From NCBI GenBank assembly GCA_963709525.1, contig CAVPXB010000018.1, positions 3,518 to 67,517 on the forward strand: a stretch of 64,000 nt of DNA. The letters run 5' to 3'. The stretch is from CAIWHR01 sp963709525 (lineage in GTDB: Bacteria > Pseudomonadota > Gammaproteobacteria > Burkholderiales > Casimicrobiaceae). The position numbers and the translations under genes were made by a program. The stretch's first letter is position 1. Every line of letters starts with the position of its first letter. Under the pieces are notes generated by a model, which saw only the letters and a list, made by a program, of their open reading frames with translations, made no database searches and was not told where the DNA came from. Positions 9,258 to 17,982 of the stretch are shown here, piece by piece.

Positions 9258-10528
9258 GCTGCAGGTGCTCCAGCAGGCTCCGGATAGCGGGCGTCGTTCG
9301 GGTAGGACGCGAAGTCCTTGCCGAGCGTCCGCCAGTTCGACAGCCATTGTTCCGCCACCTGCTGCCCCTCGTCGCGAAGCTTCCCGTAATGACCGGGGCT
9401 GCGGTCGAATTTGGACGTGTGATGCAGGCCCCAAGCCGTTTCCTGGGTCATTTTGATCGTGCGGACTTCGACGATCTTGCGATTGTTCAACGGCGGATGC
9501 TTGTCCCCGTGTTCGCTGATCCACCGGTTGATGGTCAGAATGTGGTCGAGCTCCTGGTTCAGCGACAGGTTGCCGGCCAGGTCGTTCTCCCGATCCCTGA
9601 TGTCGTCGAGGCCGATGGCCAACGAAGCGGGATGGAATTCCTGCGGATTGATGCGGACGACCCAGATCTCATCCGGCTTCTCCTGTTTGGTGGCCGCATC
9701 GAGCAGGTTGCGCACGGGAGGATTCTGCGAATAAAGGCCGTCCCAGTAGTAACCATTGCGGGTGACGCTCGTTCCCGGTGTGCAGGTCGGAAAGACCATG
9801 TCGCCGATCACCTGCGCCGGCAGAACTTCGGGCAGCGTTCCCGATGCCGCGACGCCCGAAAGCGACAGCGAACGGCGCATCCGCCAGCGGGTGGCGTCGT
9901 ACTGATCGAACTGCGGCCCGCCGGGCAGCAAACCCAATTGCTCGAGTGTCTTGTCCGAATCGAAGACCTCGAAGTTGCCGCTGAGAACCTCGATGGCGCC
10001 CACCAGGATCCGCAGATCCGCCTTCGCCACCGCCGGCCAGTCGATCGTATCGAAGTCGGGACACAACGCTTCGAGGAGCGCCGGAAATCCCAGGTATTCC
10101 GGCCGCGCCCCCATCATCGACAGGCCGGCCATGCCGAGCTTCCCGTGCGAGTCGTACGGATTGGACGCCGGAAACGGCATGCCCTTCGACATCCACTGCA
10201 GGAGGGTGCCGACCATTTGATTGTGCGCGGTCTCCGCGGGAGTCGTCGCGGCAAACGTGGTCCAGAGGAAGTCCAGGCGTTCGATCGCCTTGTCGAGCGT
10301 GCCGCACTCTGCATCGCGGTCGTTCGGGACGAGGCCGTACCACGCCGCCAGTGCACAGAGCGCGCCGGCCGAGGTGCCGCTGACGGCGACGATGTCGAAG
10401 CTTTCGCCCCCTTTCGGGCTGGCATCCCACAGCTTCTTGGTCCTCAGGATCTGCGTCAGGACGCCCCAGGTGAACGCCGCATGCGTGCCACCGCCTTGAC
10501 AGGCGATCGCGACTTTCTTCTTGCCCAT
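9254..10528 (-). CDS. Patatin-like phospholipase
   Basis: 424 residues. It carries the glycine-rich oxyanion motif CQGGGTHAAF near residue 10, the nucleophile motif GTSAG in DIVAVSGTSAGALC, and the catalytic aspartate in YYWDGLYSQNPPV, so the Ser-Asp dyad is complete. It should hydrolyse acyl esters (phospholipid or polyester). ATG 10528 (MGKKKVA) is preferred over 10534 because AAGGAG then sits 8 bases upstream. Its stop overlaps the GntP permease start, indicating a two-gene operon. Patatin proteins of this subgroup are often beside poly-hydroxybutyrate or 3-hydroxybutyrate genes; no dehydrogenase is adjacent here. Confidence 0.88.
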   Translation of the reverse strand: MGKKKVAIACQGGGTHAAFTWGVLTQILRTKKLWDASPKGGESFDIVAVSGTSAGALCALAAWYGLVPNDRDAECGTLDKAIERLDFLWTTFAATTPAETAHNQMVGTLLQWMSKGMPFPASNPYDSHGKLGMAGLSMMGARPEYLGFPALLEALCPDFDTIDWPAVAKADLRILVGAIEVLSGNFEVFDSDKTLEQLGLLPGGPQFDQYDATRWRMRRSLSLSGVAASGTLPEVLPAQVIGDMVFPTCTPGTSVTRNGYYWDGLYSQNPPVRNLLDAATKQEKPDEIWVVRINPQEFHPASLAIGLDDIRDRENDLAGNLSLNQELDHILTINRWISEHGDKHPPLNNRKIVEVRTIKMTQETAWGLHHTSKFDRSPGHYGKLRDEGQQVAEQWLSNWRTLGKDFASYPNDARYPEPAGAPAA

Positions 10529-10639
10529 AGCCATTTCTCCTTCGCGCCGTGCCGCTTGTTCGGCATGGACCAACCCCGGCGGGATTGCCGATCGATGCCG
10601 ACAGAATCGGCCTCCTGGCAAGCATGCGCTGACGGGGTC

Positions 10640-10669
10640 AGTTTACATGGAGGGCGGCGCGGCGCAATG
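10640..10669 (-). promoter_or_regulatory. Possible promoter for patatin-GntP operon
   Basis: Read on the minus strand, TTGCGC is followed after 16 bases by TAAACT, a plausible sigma70 pair about 110 bases before the patatin start. The match is moderate and this is a candidate only. Confidence 0.3.
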
Positions 10670-10686
10670 GCAGCCGCTTTTGCATC

Positions 10687-10692
10687 TATAAT
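10687..10692 (+). promoter_or_regulatory. Probable -10 box of pldA
   Basis: A perfect TATAAT sits 43 bases before the pldA start. No clear -35 element is seen at the expected distance. It is in the divergent spacer shared with the patatin gene. Confidence 0.45.
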
Positions 10693-10735
10693 CGGAACCC
10701 CTCGGCCTGGCCGGAACTGCCTCGAAGAAATGGAC

Positions 10736-11782
10736 ATGAAAGCATCCCGACATACCTTGCGTCTTTGCGCCTTCCTGTCCGCAGCCGTCGCAGGCGGCGT
10801 CCTCGCCCAGGCGCGGCCCGCCACGCCGGCCGAGTGCCACAACATTGCCTCGGGCGCGGAGCGCCTCGCCTGCTATGACTTGGTCAGCGGCCGCGCCGCC
10901 GATACGCGCCAGGAAGCCGCGCCAGCGGCGCAAGCGCCTGCGAGCGTTGCGGCAGGCGCGACGAGCCGCCCGGAGCGCGCGAAGACGTCGATGATCGACG
11001 AGGCCTGGGATTTCGACCCGTCGTCGCCCGCGGCCGACATCCGCTACTACCACGCCAACTACCTGCTGTTCGGGCGTTATACGGACAGCGTCAACCTCGC
11101 GCCCTACGAGCCGCTGTTCGCGGCCGCCGGCAAGGCGGAGGAAATAAGCTCCACCGAGGCGAAATTCCAGATCAGCTTCAAGGGGCGCCTTTGGGCCACC
11201 GACGATCGGCGCTGGGGCGTGTGGGCCGCTTATACGCAGCAGAACCAGTGGCAGCTTTACAATGGGGATGTTTCGCGCCCGTTTCGTGAAACCAACTACA
11301 TGCCCGAACTGCTGGTGAGCTACCGGCCGGACGTGGACCTTGGCGGCGGATTTCGCTGGGGCGTGGTGAATGCGGGATTCAACCACCAGTCGAACGGCAG
11401 GGCCGATATTCTCTCGCGCAGCTGGAATCGGATATTTGCCGAGTTCGGCGTCGAGCGCGACAACCTGATGCTCACGGGGCGCGTGTGGTATCGACTCAAG
11501 GAGAACGCCAGCGACGACGACAACCCGGATATCACCGATTACTACGGCAACGGCGAGATCGCTGCCCTGTACCGTTGGCGCGGCAACAGCTTTTCGGTCG
11601 GCGGCCGGGGCAACGTGCGAACGGGGAAAGGGGCGATCCAGGCTGCGTGGACGACGCCGCCCTTTCTCGGGCCGCTGCGCGGTTACGTGCAGGTCTTTTC
11701 CGGATACGGCGAGAGCCTGATCGACTACAACTGGAAGCAGACGACAATCGGCGCCGGAGTCGCGTTGAGCGACGGACTCTAG
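10736..11782 (+). CDS. pldA: Outer membrane phospholipase A
   Basis: 348 residues: a signal peptide ending around VLAQA, a linker, then the 12-stranded OMPLA barrel. The active site is clear in GFNHQSNGRADILSRSWNR: the His and Ser of NHQS plus the downstream Asn of SRSWNR form the catalytic triad. It hydrolyses phospholipids that appear in the outer leaflet, in a calcium-dependent dimer in characterised members. ATG 10736 is chosen because GAAGAA sits about 6 bases upstream; 10730 is in frame but too close to it. It is divergent from another lipase gene. Confidence 0.92.
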   Translation: MKASRHTLRLCAFLSAAVAGGVLAQARPATPAECHNIASGAERLACYDLVSGRAADTRQEAAPAAQAPASVAAGATSRPERAKTSMIDEAWDFDPSSPAADIRYYHANYLLFGRYTDSVNLAPYEPLFAAAGKAEEISSTEAKFQISFKGRLWATDDRRWGVWAAYTQQNQWQLYNGDVSRPFRETNYMPELLVSYRPDVDLGGGFRWGVVNAGFNHQSNGRADILSRSWNRIFAEFGVERDNLMLTGRVWYRLKENASDDDNPDITDYYGNGEIAALYRWRGNSFSVGGRGNVRTGKGAIQAAWTTPPFLGPLRGYVQVFSGYGESLIDYNWKQTTIGAGVALSDGL

Positions 11783-11846
11783 CCGTCTCACGGGCACTCT
11801 CAAACACATCAAACTCTCACCCACTCATTCGCCACTCGAGGACTCC

Positions 11847-12710
11847 ATGGTCAAGCGTTTCCTTGCAGCACTGATCGTCGCCGCAGGTCTTGTCGCCGTC
11901 GGCGCGACGGCCCAGACCACCTCCAATACATTGGCAAAGATCAGGTCGGCCAAGGCCATCAACGTCGCCTATTCGGCGGACTCGCTGCCGTTCTCCTTTG
12001 CGGGTGCCAACAACGAGCCGGCGGGGTACTCGATCGACCTGTGCAAGCGTGTCATTGCGCAGATCGGTCGTGCGGTCGGCGAGCCGAACCTGAAAGTGAA
12101 CTGGCTTGCCGGTTCGGTCACCGAGCGCCTGCAGATGGTCGCTGATGGCCGCGCCGATCTCGAATGCGCCAACACGACGCAGACGCAGTCCCGGCTCGCC
12201 AACGTCGATTTCTCGAACCTGATCTTCCTCGACGGCGGCGGATTCCTCGTCAAGGCCGGATCGCCGGTCAATCAGATCGCGGACCTGGCCGGAAAGCGCG
12301 TCGCCGTCCTCAAGGGCACGACCACCGAGACACGGCTTAACGACACGCTGCGCCGCAGCCTCGTCAACGCTACCGTCGTGACGATCACCGACGCCAAGGA
12401 GGGCGTTGCGATGGTGGAAGCGGGCAGCGTCGACGCCTACGCGGGCGACAAGATCAAGCTCATCGGCCTGGCCATCCAGGCGAAGGAGCCGGCCAAGCTC
12501 GCGTTGCTGGCGCAGGAGTTGTCGATCGAGCCGTACGCGATGGCGTTGCCGCGCAATGATTCCACGCTGCGCCTCGAGGTCAACAGGGCGCTCACGCAGG
12601 TCTACATGGGCGGCGATATCGAGGAGATCTTTGCCCAATGGCTGGGCAAGCTCGGACGTCCGACCAGTCTGCTCGCCGCCATGTACCTGCTGAATTCGAT
12701 TCCCGAGTGA
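11847..12710 (+). CDS. Periplasmic amino-acid-type solute-binding protein
   Basis: 287 residues with a signal peptide (VAAGLVAVGATAQ) and the SBP_bac_3 fold: INVAYSADSLPFSF, PAGYSIDLCKRVI, ERLQMVADGRADLECANTTQT and LAGKRVAVLKGTTTE. This resembles GltI/HisJ-type binding proteins of ABC transporters. No permease or ATPase genes are adjacent, so it either serves a transporter encoded elsewhere or works independently. The ligand cannot be told from the sequence. Confidence 0.88.
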   Translation: MVKRFLAALIVAAGLVAVGATAQTTSNTLAKIRSAKAINVAYSADSLPFSFAGANNEPAGYSIDLCKRVIAQIGRAVGEPNLKVNWLAGSVTERLQMVADGRADLECANTTQTQSRLANVDFSNLIFLDGGGFLVKAGSPVNQIADLAGKRVAVLKGTTTETRLNDTLRRSLVNATVVTITDAKEGVAMVEAGSVDAYAGDKIKLIGLAIQAKEPAKLALLAQELSIEPYAMALPRNDSTLRLEVNRALTQVYMGGDIEEIFAQWLGKLGRPTSLLAAMYLLNSIPE

Positions 12711-12739
12711 ATCCCACCGTTGCGTACCGGAGAACAAAG

Positions 12740-13183
12740 ATGATGAAGTTTCTTTCCTGGCGGCGCGGTGTCGCCGCATGTGCTGCATGCTTCGCGGTGA
12801 TGCTTGCCGGCTGCAATACGCCCCCGCCTTTCCAGGTCAGCGAGCAGCCCGTGGCCCGCGTCGGCACGGTCGAATCGATCACCCAGGACACCGTCCAGAA
12901 CGTCAATACCACTTTGGGGACGATCGGAGGCGCGCTGATTGGCGGTGGACTCGGCAGCCTGGTTGGCGGCGGCCGGGGTCAGACCGCGGCGACCGTCGTC
13001 GGTGCCGTCGGCGGCGGGTTCGTGGGCAACCAGGCTGCGCAGCGCAGCCAGACTTTCGTCTGGCGAATTGCGGTGCGTTACGATGACGGCAGTTTCGCCA
13101 CCATCCAGCAGACGGCAGCCCCGGCGCTGCGGATCGGCGACCGCGTTCGGGTCACGTCCACGGGAATCGAACTGTTGCGCTGA
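12740..13183 (+). CDS. Glycine-zipper outer membrane lipoprotein (SlyB-like)
   Basis: 147 residues with a lipobox (MLAGC) near residue 27, then GGALIGGGLGSLVGGG and GAVGGGFVGNQAAQ, the two-helix glycine zipper. The C-terminal part (RIAVRYDDGSFATIQQ, LRIGDRVRV) resembles the domain after the zipper in SlyB/PcpY-type lipoproteins. Two adjacent ATG codons (12740, 12743) are possible starts after GGAGAA. It is architecturally similar to the protein at 4745-5338, though on the opposite strand and clearly lipidated. Confidence 0.85.
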   Translation: MMKFLSWRRGVAACAACFAVMLAGCNTPPPFQVSEQPVARVGTVESITQDTVQNVNTTLGTIGGALIGGGLGSLVGGGRGQTAATVVGAVGGGFVGNQAAQRSQTFVWRIAVRYDDGSFATIQQTAAPALRIGDRVRVTSTGIELLR

Positions 13184-13268
13184 TTCGCGGTTGCGGCTCC
13201 CCGCATACGCGGAATACCAAGGTGGACATGACCGTGCCATCGAAACCGATTCAACCAGAGGATCCCGC

Positions 13269-13907
13269 ATGAAATTCCGTTCGCTGTTCGCCGTTTTCGC
13301 GCTGGCTGCGCTCGTCGCCGGTTGCCAGAGCACGTCGATCCGGTCCGCATGGTTCGACACCAACTTCACGGGCCCGCCGATGCGCAAGGTCGTCGTCGTC
13401 GGCAGCATCAACAGCGTCTCCGATGGTCGGGTGTTCGAGGACCTCTTTGCGCAGAGGCTGCGCGCGGCGGGTGTCGAAGGTATCGCGGGTTATACCGTCA
13501 TCGCCGACGAGGCCCGCGTCACCGACGCGTCGTTTGCGTCCGCCGTCGCGAACACCGGGGCGCAGGGCCTGCTGCTCGTCAGGCTGCTGGGCGTGGATAC
13601 CCGCACTCAGGTGTCGACGACGATGGTGTCTGGCGGCATGGGCTGGGGGTCGGGGCCATGGGGTGGCTCCTCATGGGGCGGCTCGACATGGGGTGGCCCA
13701 AGAGGGGTGATGGTCCCGGTGCAACAGGTCAGCCAGTACGAGCTCGCGACCGTCGAAGCGAAGCTGTTCGACGTCCAGACCCGACAACTGGTCTGGGCGG
13801 CCACGACGACCACGTTCAATCCGACTTCGGTGGCGCGGGAGACCCCGGGCTTCGCCGATCTCATCATTGGACAACTGGCCGGTCGTGGGGTCATCGCAGG
13901 CAAGTAG
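13269..13907 (+). CDS. Uncharacterised lipoprotein (DUF4136-like)
   Basis: 212 residues with a lipobox VAGC at the end of a short signal. The mature part begins IRSAWFDTNFTGPPMRKVVVVG, a pattern seen in a widespread uncharacterised lipoprotein group resembling DUF4136. A glycine/tryptophan-rich low-complexity insert (GWGSGPWGGSSWGGSTWGG) interrupts the middle. The C-terminal TRQLVWAATTTTFNPT fits the family. Likely outer-membrane-anchored and periplasmic; function unknown. Confidence 0.75.
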   Translation: MKFRSLFAVFALAALVAGCQSTSIRSAWFDTNFTGPPMRKVVVVGSINSVSDGRVFEDLFAQRLRAAGVEGIAGYTVIADEARVTDASFASAVANTGAQGLLLVRLLGVDTRTQVSTTMVSGGMGWGSGPWGGSSWGGSTWGGPRGVMVPVQQVSQYELATVEAKLFDVQTRQLVWAATTTTFNPTSVARETPGFADLIIGQLAGRGVIAGK

Positions 13908-13960
13908 CCCCCGGCCGGCCGCCGCATTTCATGCATTCTTCTCAATTTGGCGGCGCGGAC

Positions 13961-15049
13961 ATGAAGGCGCGAGCGTCCCTGATCGTGCTGCTGCTGGCAG
14001 CCTTCCCCGCGGTGGCAGCCGAACCGCGGATGATCTGTTTTGGCAACGAGCCTTCGTGGAGCCTTCAATTTGCCGACGTCTCGGTCGCGCGGTTCCTGCT
14101 TCCCGATGCGCGACCCGTGGAGTACCGGGGCAGCGAAACGCGCCTCGATCACCTCGGGGAACGGGCATGGCGCGGCAGGCCGGCGAAGGGCGCCGGGGGC
14201 GATCTCGTGGCATTCCTGAGCGAGGCCGCTTGCAGTGACGGAATGTCCGACGCGAAGCATGCGCTGACCGCGCGCGTCTCGCTTGCCGACGGTCGCTTTC
14301 TCGCGGGTTGCTGCCGGCGCGTGGATGCCCCGGCTGCCGCGCCGAAAGCCGCTGCGTCGATCGAGGGGCCGATCTGGCAGCTCGCCAGTCTGCGCGGCCT
14401 CGACCCAGGCAGCCTCCGTGACGCGATACGGCCGGTGACGGCTCGCTTCAAGGCCGGTCGCATCGACGGATTCTCTGGCTGCAACTTGTTTTTCGGCGGG
14501 TACACCATCGACGGCGACCGGGTGGTGATCGGGTCGCTGGGCGGAACCATGATGGCGTGCCCGGAAAGCCCCACGGCAGTGGAAAACGCTGTCAGGGCGG
14601 CGCTCGCCGGGCCGCTTCGCTACACCCTCGCGGACCATCTCTTGACGCTTCATTCCGGCGCCGAGCCGGTCATCGTGTTTCAAATGCAACCCGCCCGCAC
14701 GCTCGAGGGCGCGACGTGGAAGGTCACCGGCTTCAACAACGGACGCCAGGCCGTCGTGAGTCCGTTGCTCGGCACGACGCTTTCGCTGACGTTCAGGGGT
14801 GGAATCGTGAAGGGCTTCGGTGGATGCAACACCTTCCGCGCGAAGTACAGCGCCGATGGGGATCGCATCGTCCTGGGGCCCGCGTCTGCCACGCGCAAGG
14901 CTTGCGTGAGCGAGGGGGTCATGCAGCAGGAGCGGGAGTTTCTGCGGGCATTGGAGGCGACCACGACGTGGGCCTTCGACGGCGAACTGCTCGACATGCA
15001 CCGCGCCGACGGCGAGCGGGCATTGACGGCGACGCGACGCGTTGACTAG
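13961..15049 (+). CDS. Exported protein with COG3650-like region and two META domains
   Basis: 362 residues. A signal peptide (VLLLAAFPAVAAEP) precedes a COG3650-like region (MICFGNEPSWSLQF, SEAACSDGMSD). Two META/HslJ domains follow: the first with GRIDGFSGCNLFFGGY and IGSLGGTMMACP, the second with GGIVKGFGGCNTFRAKY and LGPASATRKACVS. META domains occur in heat-shock and drug-resistance-linked periplasmic proteins. ATG 13931 is in frame, but 13961 gives the better signal peptide. Confidence 0.82.
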   Translation: MKARASLIVLLLAAFPAVAAEPRMICFGNEPSWSLQFADVSVARFLLPDARPVEYRGSETRLDHLGERAWRGRPAKGAGGDLVAFLSEAACSDGMSDAKHALTARVSLADGRFLAGCCRRVDAPAAAPKAAASIEGPIWQLASLRGLDPGSLRDAIRPVTARFKAGRIDGFSGCNLFFGGYTIDGDRVVIGSLGGTMMACPESPTAVENAVRAALAGPLRYTLADHLLTLHSGAEPVIVFQMQPARTLEGATWKVTGFNNGRQAVVSPLLGTTLSLTFRGGIVKGFGGCNTFRAKYSADGDRIVLGPASATRKACVSEGVMQQEREFLRALEATTTWAFDGELLDMHRADGERALTATRRVD

Positions 15050-15094
15050 CCCTCGCAGACGGCGTCATCGATCCGGGTCCTGAGGAGAAAAAAC

Positions 15095-15919
15095 GTGACC
15101 GCGCGCATTTGGCTCATCGTCGGCATCAAGGTCCTGGCAATCGCGGCAGCCTTGCTGATTCCCGCCATGCCGCAACCGCTCGAGTATCACGACTTTTCCG
15201 ATGCGCGCCCGGCGTTCGGCATCGACAACTTTCTCGATGTGACTTCGAATGCCGCGTTTCTCGTCGTCGGCATCGCTGGGCTGGTTGTGGCACTCGGGCG
15301 CCGTACGCGCTTCGAGCACGGCATCGAGCGGTGGCCCTACGTCATCTTCTTCGCGGGCGTGCTGCTCACGGCGGTCGGGTCGTCGTACTACCACCTGTCT
15401 CCCGACAACGAAACCCTGTTCTGGGACCGTTTGCCGATGACGGTCGCCTTCATGGCGCTCGTCTGCAGCCAGATCGTCGATCGGATAAGCGTCCGCGCCG
15501 GCCTCGCCTTGCTGGTGCCGATGCTTTTGCTCGGCGCCTTGTCGGTCTTGTACTGGCGGGCAACGGAGCGCGCCGGCGTGGGCAATGTCATTCCCTACGG
15601 AATCCTGCAGGGCTATTCAGTGGTCATACTGCTGTTGCTGGCAAGGATGAAGCCGTCGCGCTATACGCACGGCCATTGCCTCTACTGGGTGTTCGCGTGG
15701 TACGTGCTCAGCAAGTTTCTGGAGACGTTCGATGGCGAGGTGCACGAGCTGACCCACGTCGTCAGCGGACACACGCTGAAGCACATCGCCGCCGCCATCG
15801 CCGGCGTCGCCGTTTGTCGAATGCTGATGCGCCGGACGCCCACGGCGGAGGCTTCGCCAAGCGTGCCACGAGAGCCCGCAATGGCGGCGGGGCGCAACGC
15901 AACGCTTGGACCAGGATGA
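15095..15919 (+). CDS. Ceramidase-superfamily (CREST) membrane protein
   Basis: 274 residues with about seven hydrophobic helices. Motifs fit the alkaline ceramidase/CREST superfamily: DFSDARPAFGIDNFLDVTSNAAFL near the N-terminus, GSSYYHLSPDNETLFWDRLPMT with conserved His and Asp, and HVVSGHTLKHIAAA near the C-terminus for the paired metal-binding histidines. Such enzymes are zinc-dependent membrane amide hydrolases, but the bacterial substrate is unknown. The GTG start follows GAGGAG. Confidence 0.78.
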   Translation: MTARIWLIVGIKVLAIAAALLIPAMPQPLEYHDFSDARPAFGIDNFLDVTSNAAFLVVGIAGLVVALGRRTRFEHGIERWPYVIFFAGVLLTAVGSSYYHLSPDNETLFWDRLPMTVAFMALVCSQIVDRISVRAGLALLVPMLLLGALSVLYWRATERAGVGNVIPYGILQGYSVVILLLLARMKPSRYTHGHCLYWVFAWYVLSKFLETFDGEVHELTHVVSGHTLKHIAAAIAGVAVCRMLMRRTPTAEASPSVPREPAMAAGRNATLGPG

Positions 15920-15991
15920 GCACGGCTCTGAAGGGCGGCACGGACGGACGCTCGCCCCGGTAGAATCCAACGCACCATCGAAAGGACGTAC

Positions 15992-16594
15992 ATGAGTTCA
16001 CGCTTGCGGTTATTGCTCGCGCTCGCCGTCTCCGCCTGCGCTTCGTTGGCGGCGGCGCAAACGGCGACCATCACGAGTTCCGTCAACGTCCGTGCCGGCC
16101 CCGACAAGGCCTTCCCGACCGTTACCTGGGTCATGACCGGAACATCGGTGACCGTGGTCGGGTGTACGGCCAACTGGCGTTGGTGCGATGTCACCGCCGG
16201 TCGCGACCGCGGCTGGGTGTATGCGCGCTATCTCGCGTATCCGTTCGAGGGGAGTGCAATCACGGTCCTCAACGGCGGCCCGAAGCTTGGTTTGCCAGCG
16301 GTCGAATTTTCGCTGGGACCCTACTGGGATGCGAATTACCAGAAAAAGCGCTGGTTCGCACAGAAAGCCGACTGGCAGCGACGCTGGGACCGGCAGCCCC
16401 CGCCGCGGGAATGGCGCGCAGCCCGGATCCGCGCGCGGTTGATCTACGGCACGCTGCGGAAGCGCGGCTGGATGAAGCCGTCCGCGACCAACGAAAACGC
16501 CCGGCATCGCCGGGCGTCGTGCGCAGGATCGAGTGGCCGCTACTGTGCCTTGGCCTGGGCTGCCACCGACTTCGTCGAAGCGATCACCGGCTGA
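15992..16594 (+). CDS. Exported SH3-domain protein, 3' end doubtful
   Basis: A signal peptide (SACASLAAAQ) is followed by a bacterial SH3 domain: SSVNVRAGPDKAFPTV, GCTANWRWCDV and RGWVYARYL. A basic Trp/Arg-rich tail follows, typical of small exported SH3 proteins that bind cell-wall components. The 200-residue frame runs through the terminator at 16498-16516 and overlaps the true ctpA 3' end, so its last ~35 residues are probably not real. An in-phase TGA near 16471 is one frame away, suggesting a one-base indel before it. Confidence 0.75.
   Translation: MSSRLRLLLALAVSACASLAAAQTATITSSVNVRAGPDKAFPTVTWVMTGTSVTVVGCTANWRWCDVTAGRDRGWVYARYLAYPFEGSAITVLNGGPKLGLPAVEFSLGPYWDANYQKKRWFAQKADWQRRWDRQPPPREWRAARIRARLIYGTLRKRGWMKPSATNENARHRRASCAGSSGRYCALAWAATDFVEAITG
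16498..16516 (-). terminator. Rho-independent terminator of the ctpA transcript
   Basis: An 8-bp perfect GC-rich stem with a 3-base loop (CGCCCGGC-GAT-GCCGGGCG on the minus strand) is followed on that strand by TTTTCG. It lies 24 bases after the reconstructed ctpA stop at 16540, supporting both the stop and the terminator. It may also stop transcripts from the other side. Confidence 0.8.
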
Positions 16595-17969
16595 CCTTTC
16601 AGGTGGTTGATCGCCTGCGTCAACTGGAAGTCATCGGACGCGCCGAATTCAAACCGGGGCGGCAGCGGCTGCGGTGCTTCCGACTTGGTCCGGTGCGGGG
16701 CTGCTCGGGCGCCGGCGCGGCGCTGCGCGCGTCCGGTCGGCGCGCATCGCCCTTGGTGGCCGTGCCGACCTTGTTGGTCTCGAGGTGCCGCTCGAGGTTG
16801 GCCTCGCGGATGCGGTTCGGAGAATCGCGGCCGTCATCGACGTAAATGTCGGGCTCGATGCCCTTGGCCTGGATCGACCGCCCCGCCGGCGTGTAATAGC
16901 GGGCCGTGGTGAGCTTGAGACCGGCGGTATTCGAAATGGGCAGGATGGTCTGCACCGAGCCCTTGCCGAAGGTCTGCGTGCCGAGCACCGTCGCGCGCTT
17001 GTGATCCTGGAGCGCGCCGGCAACGATTTCGGACGCCGACGCGGTGCCGCCGTCGACCAGCACGGTCATCGGCACCTTCTTTATCGCGGCCGGCAAATCC
17101 TTGAGGTAGTCGTCGCCGCGCCGCGTGTAGTTGTCCTTGGTGGCGGTGAGGCGCATGCGCGCGTCGGCGGTGCGGCCGTCGGTGTAGACCACCAGCGCAT
17201 CCTTGGGCAGGAAGGCGGCGGACACGGCGACCGCCTGGTTGAGCAGGCCGCCGGGGTCCGAGCGCACGTCGAGCACGAGGCCCTTCAGTTCGCCCTGCTT
17301 GTAGAAATCCTTGATCGCCTTGGCGAGATCTTCGCCGGTGCGCTCCTGGAAGCTGCGGATGCGCAGATAGCCATAGCCGGGCTCCAGCATCTTCGCGCGC
17401 ACGCTCTTGACGTTGATTTCCTCGCGCGTCAGCGTGAAGGTGAGCGGCTGGTCGACGTCTTTGCGCACGATGGTCAGCACCACGTCGGTGCCGGGCTTGC
17501 CGCGCATTTTGTCGACCGCCTTGGACAGCGGCAGGCCCCGGGTCGCGGTGTCGTCGATCTTGACGATCAGGTCGCCGGTCTTGATGCCGGCGCGGAACGC
17601 GGGCGTGTCCTCGATCGGCGAGACCACGCGCACGAGGCCGTCTTCGACCCCTACCTCGATGCCCAGGCCGCCGAACTTGCCCTGCGTGGAGATCTGCAGG
17701 TCCTTGAAGGCTTCGGCGTCGAGGAAATCGGAGTGCGGGTCGAGGCCGCGCACCATGCCGTTGATGGCTTCCTTGATGAGCTTGTCGTCGGAGACGGGTT
17801 CGACGTAGTCGCTCTTGATCTTGCCGAAGACGGCCGCGAGCAGCTGCAGGTCTTCGTAGGGGATGGGAAGCTTCTGCTCGCGCTGCGCCACCGCCGAAAA
17901 ATTGAGCGACAGCAGGACACCGAGCACGGCGCCCAATCCGATCAGTCCGGCCTTTTTCCAGTTACCCAT
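16540..17969 (-). CDS. ctpA: S41 C-terminal processing peptidase, frame broken near 16680
   Basis: An N-terminal helix anchors a periplasmic protease with a PDZ domain (GLGIEVGVEDGLVRVVSP, GIKTGDLIVKID) and an S41 domain. The catalytic Ser is in DGGTASASEIVAGAL and the Lys in TQTFGKGSVQ. In one frame the chain ends at 16620 with an unrelated tail. In a neighbouring frame from about 16690 the expected C-terminus DDFQLTQAINHLKGQPVIAS continues to a stop at 16540, so an indel lies near 16670-16695. The start ATG 17969 (MGNWKK) follows AAAGGA. CtpA degrades envelope proteins and murein hydrolases; envC lies directly upstream. Confidence 0.9.
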
Positions 17970-17982
17970 TGCGTCGCGTCCT

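Noticed and set aside
16471..16594. C-terminal 35 residues of the SH3 protein frame
   Set aside because: They span a terminator and the reconstructed ctpA 3' end, so they are probably read-through after an indel.
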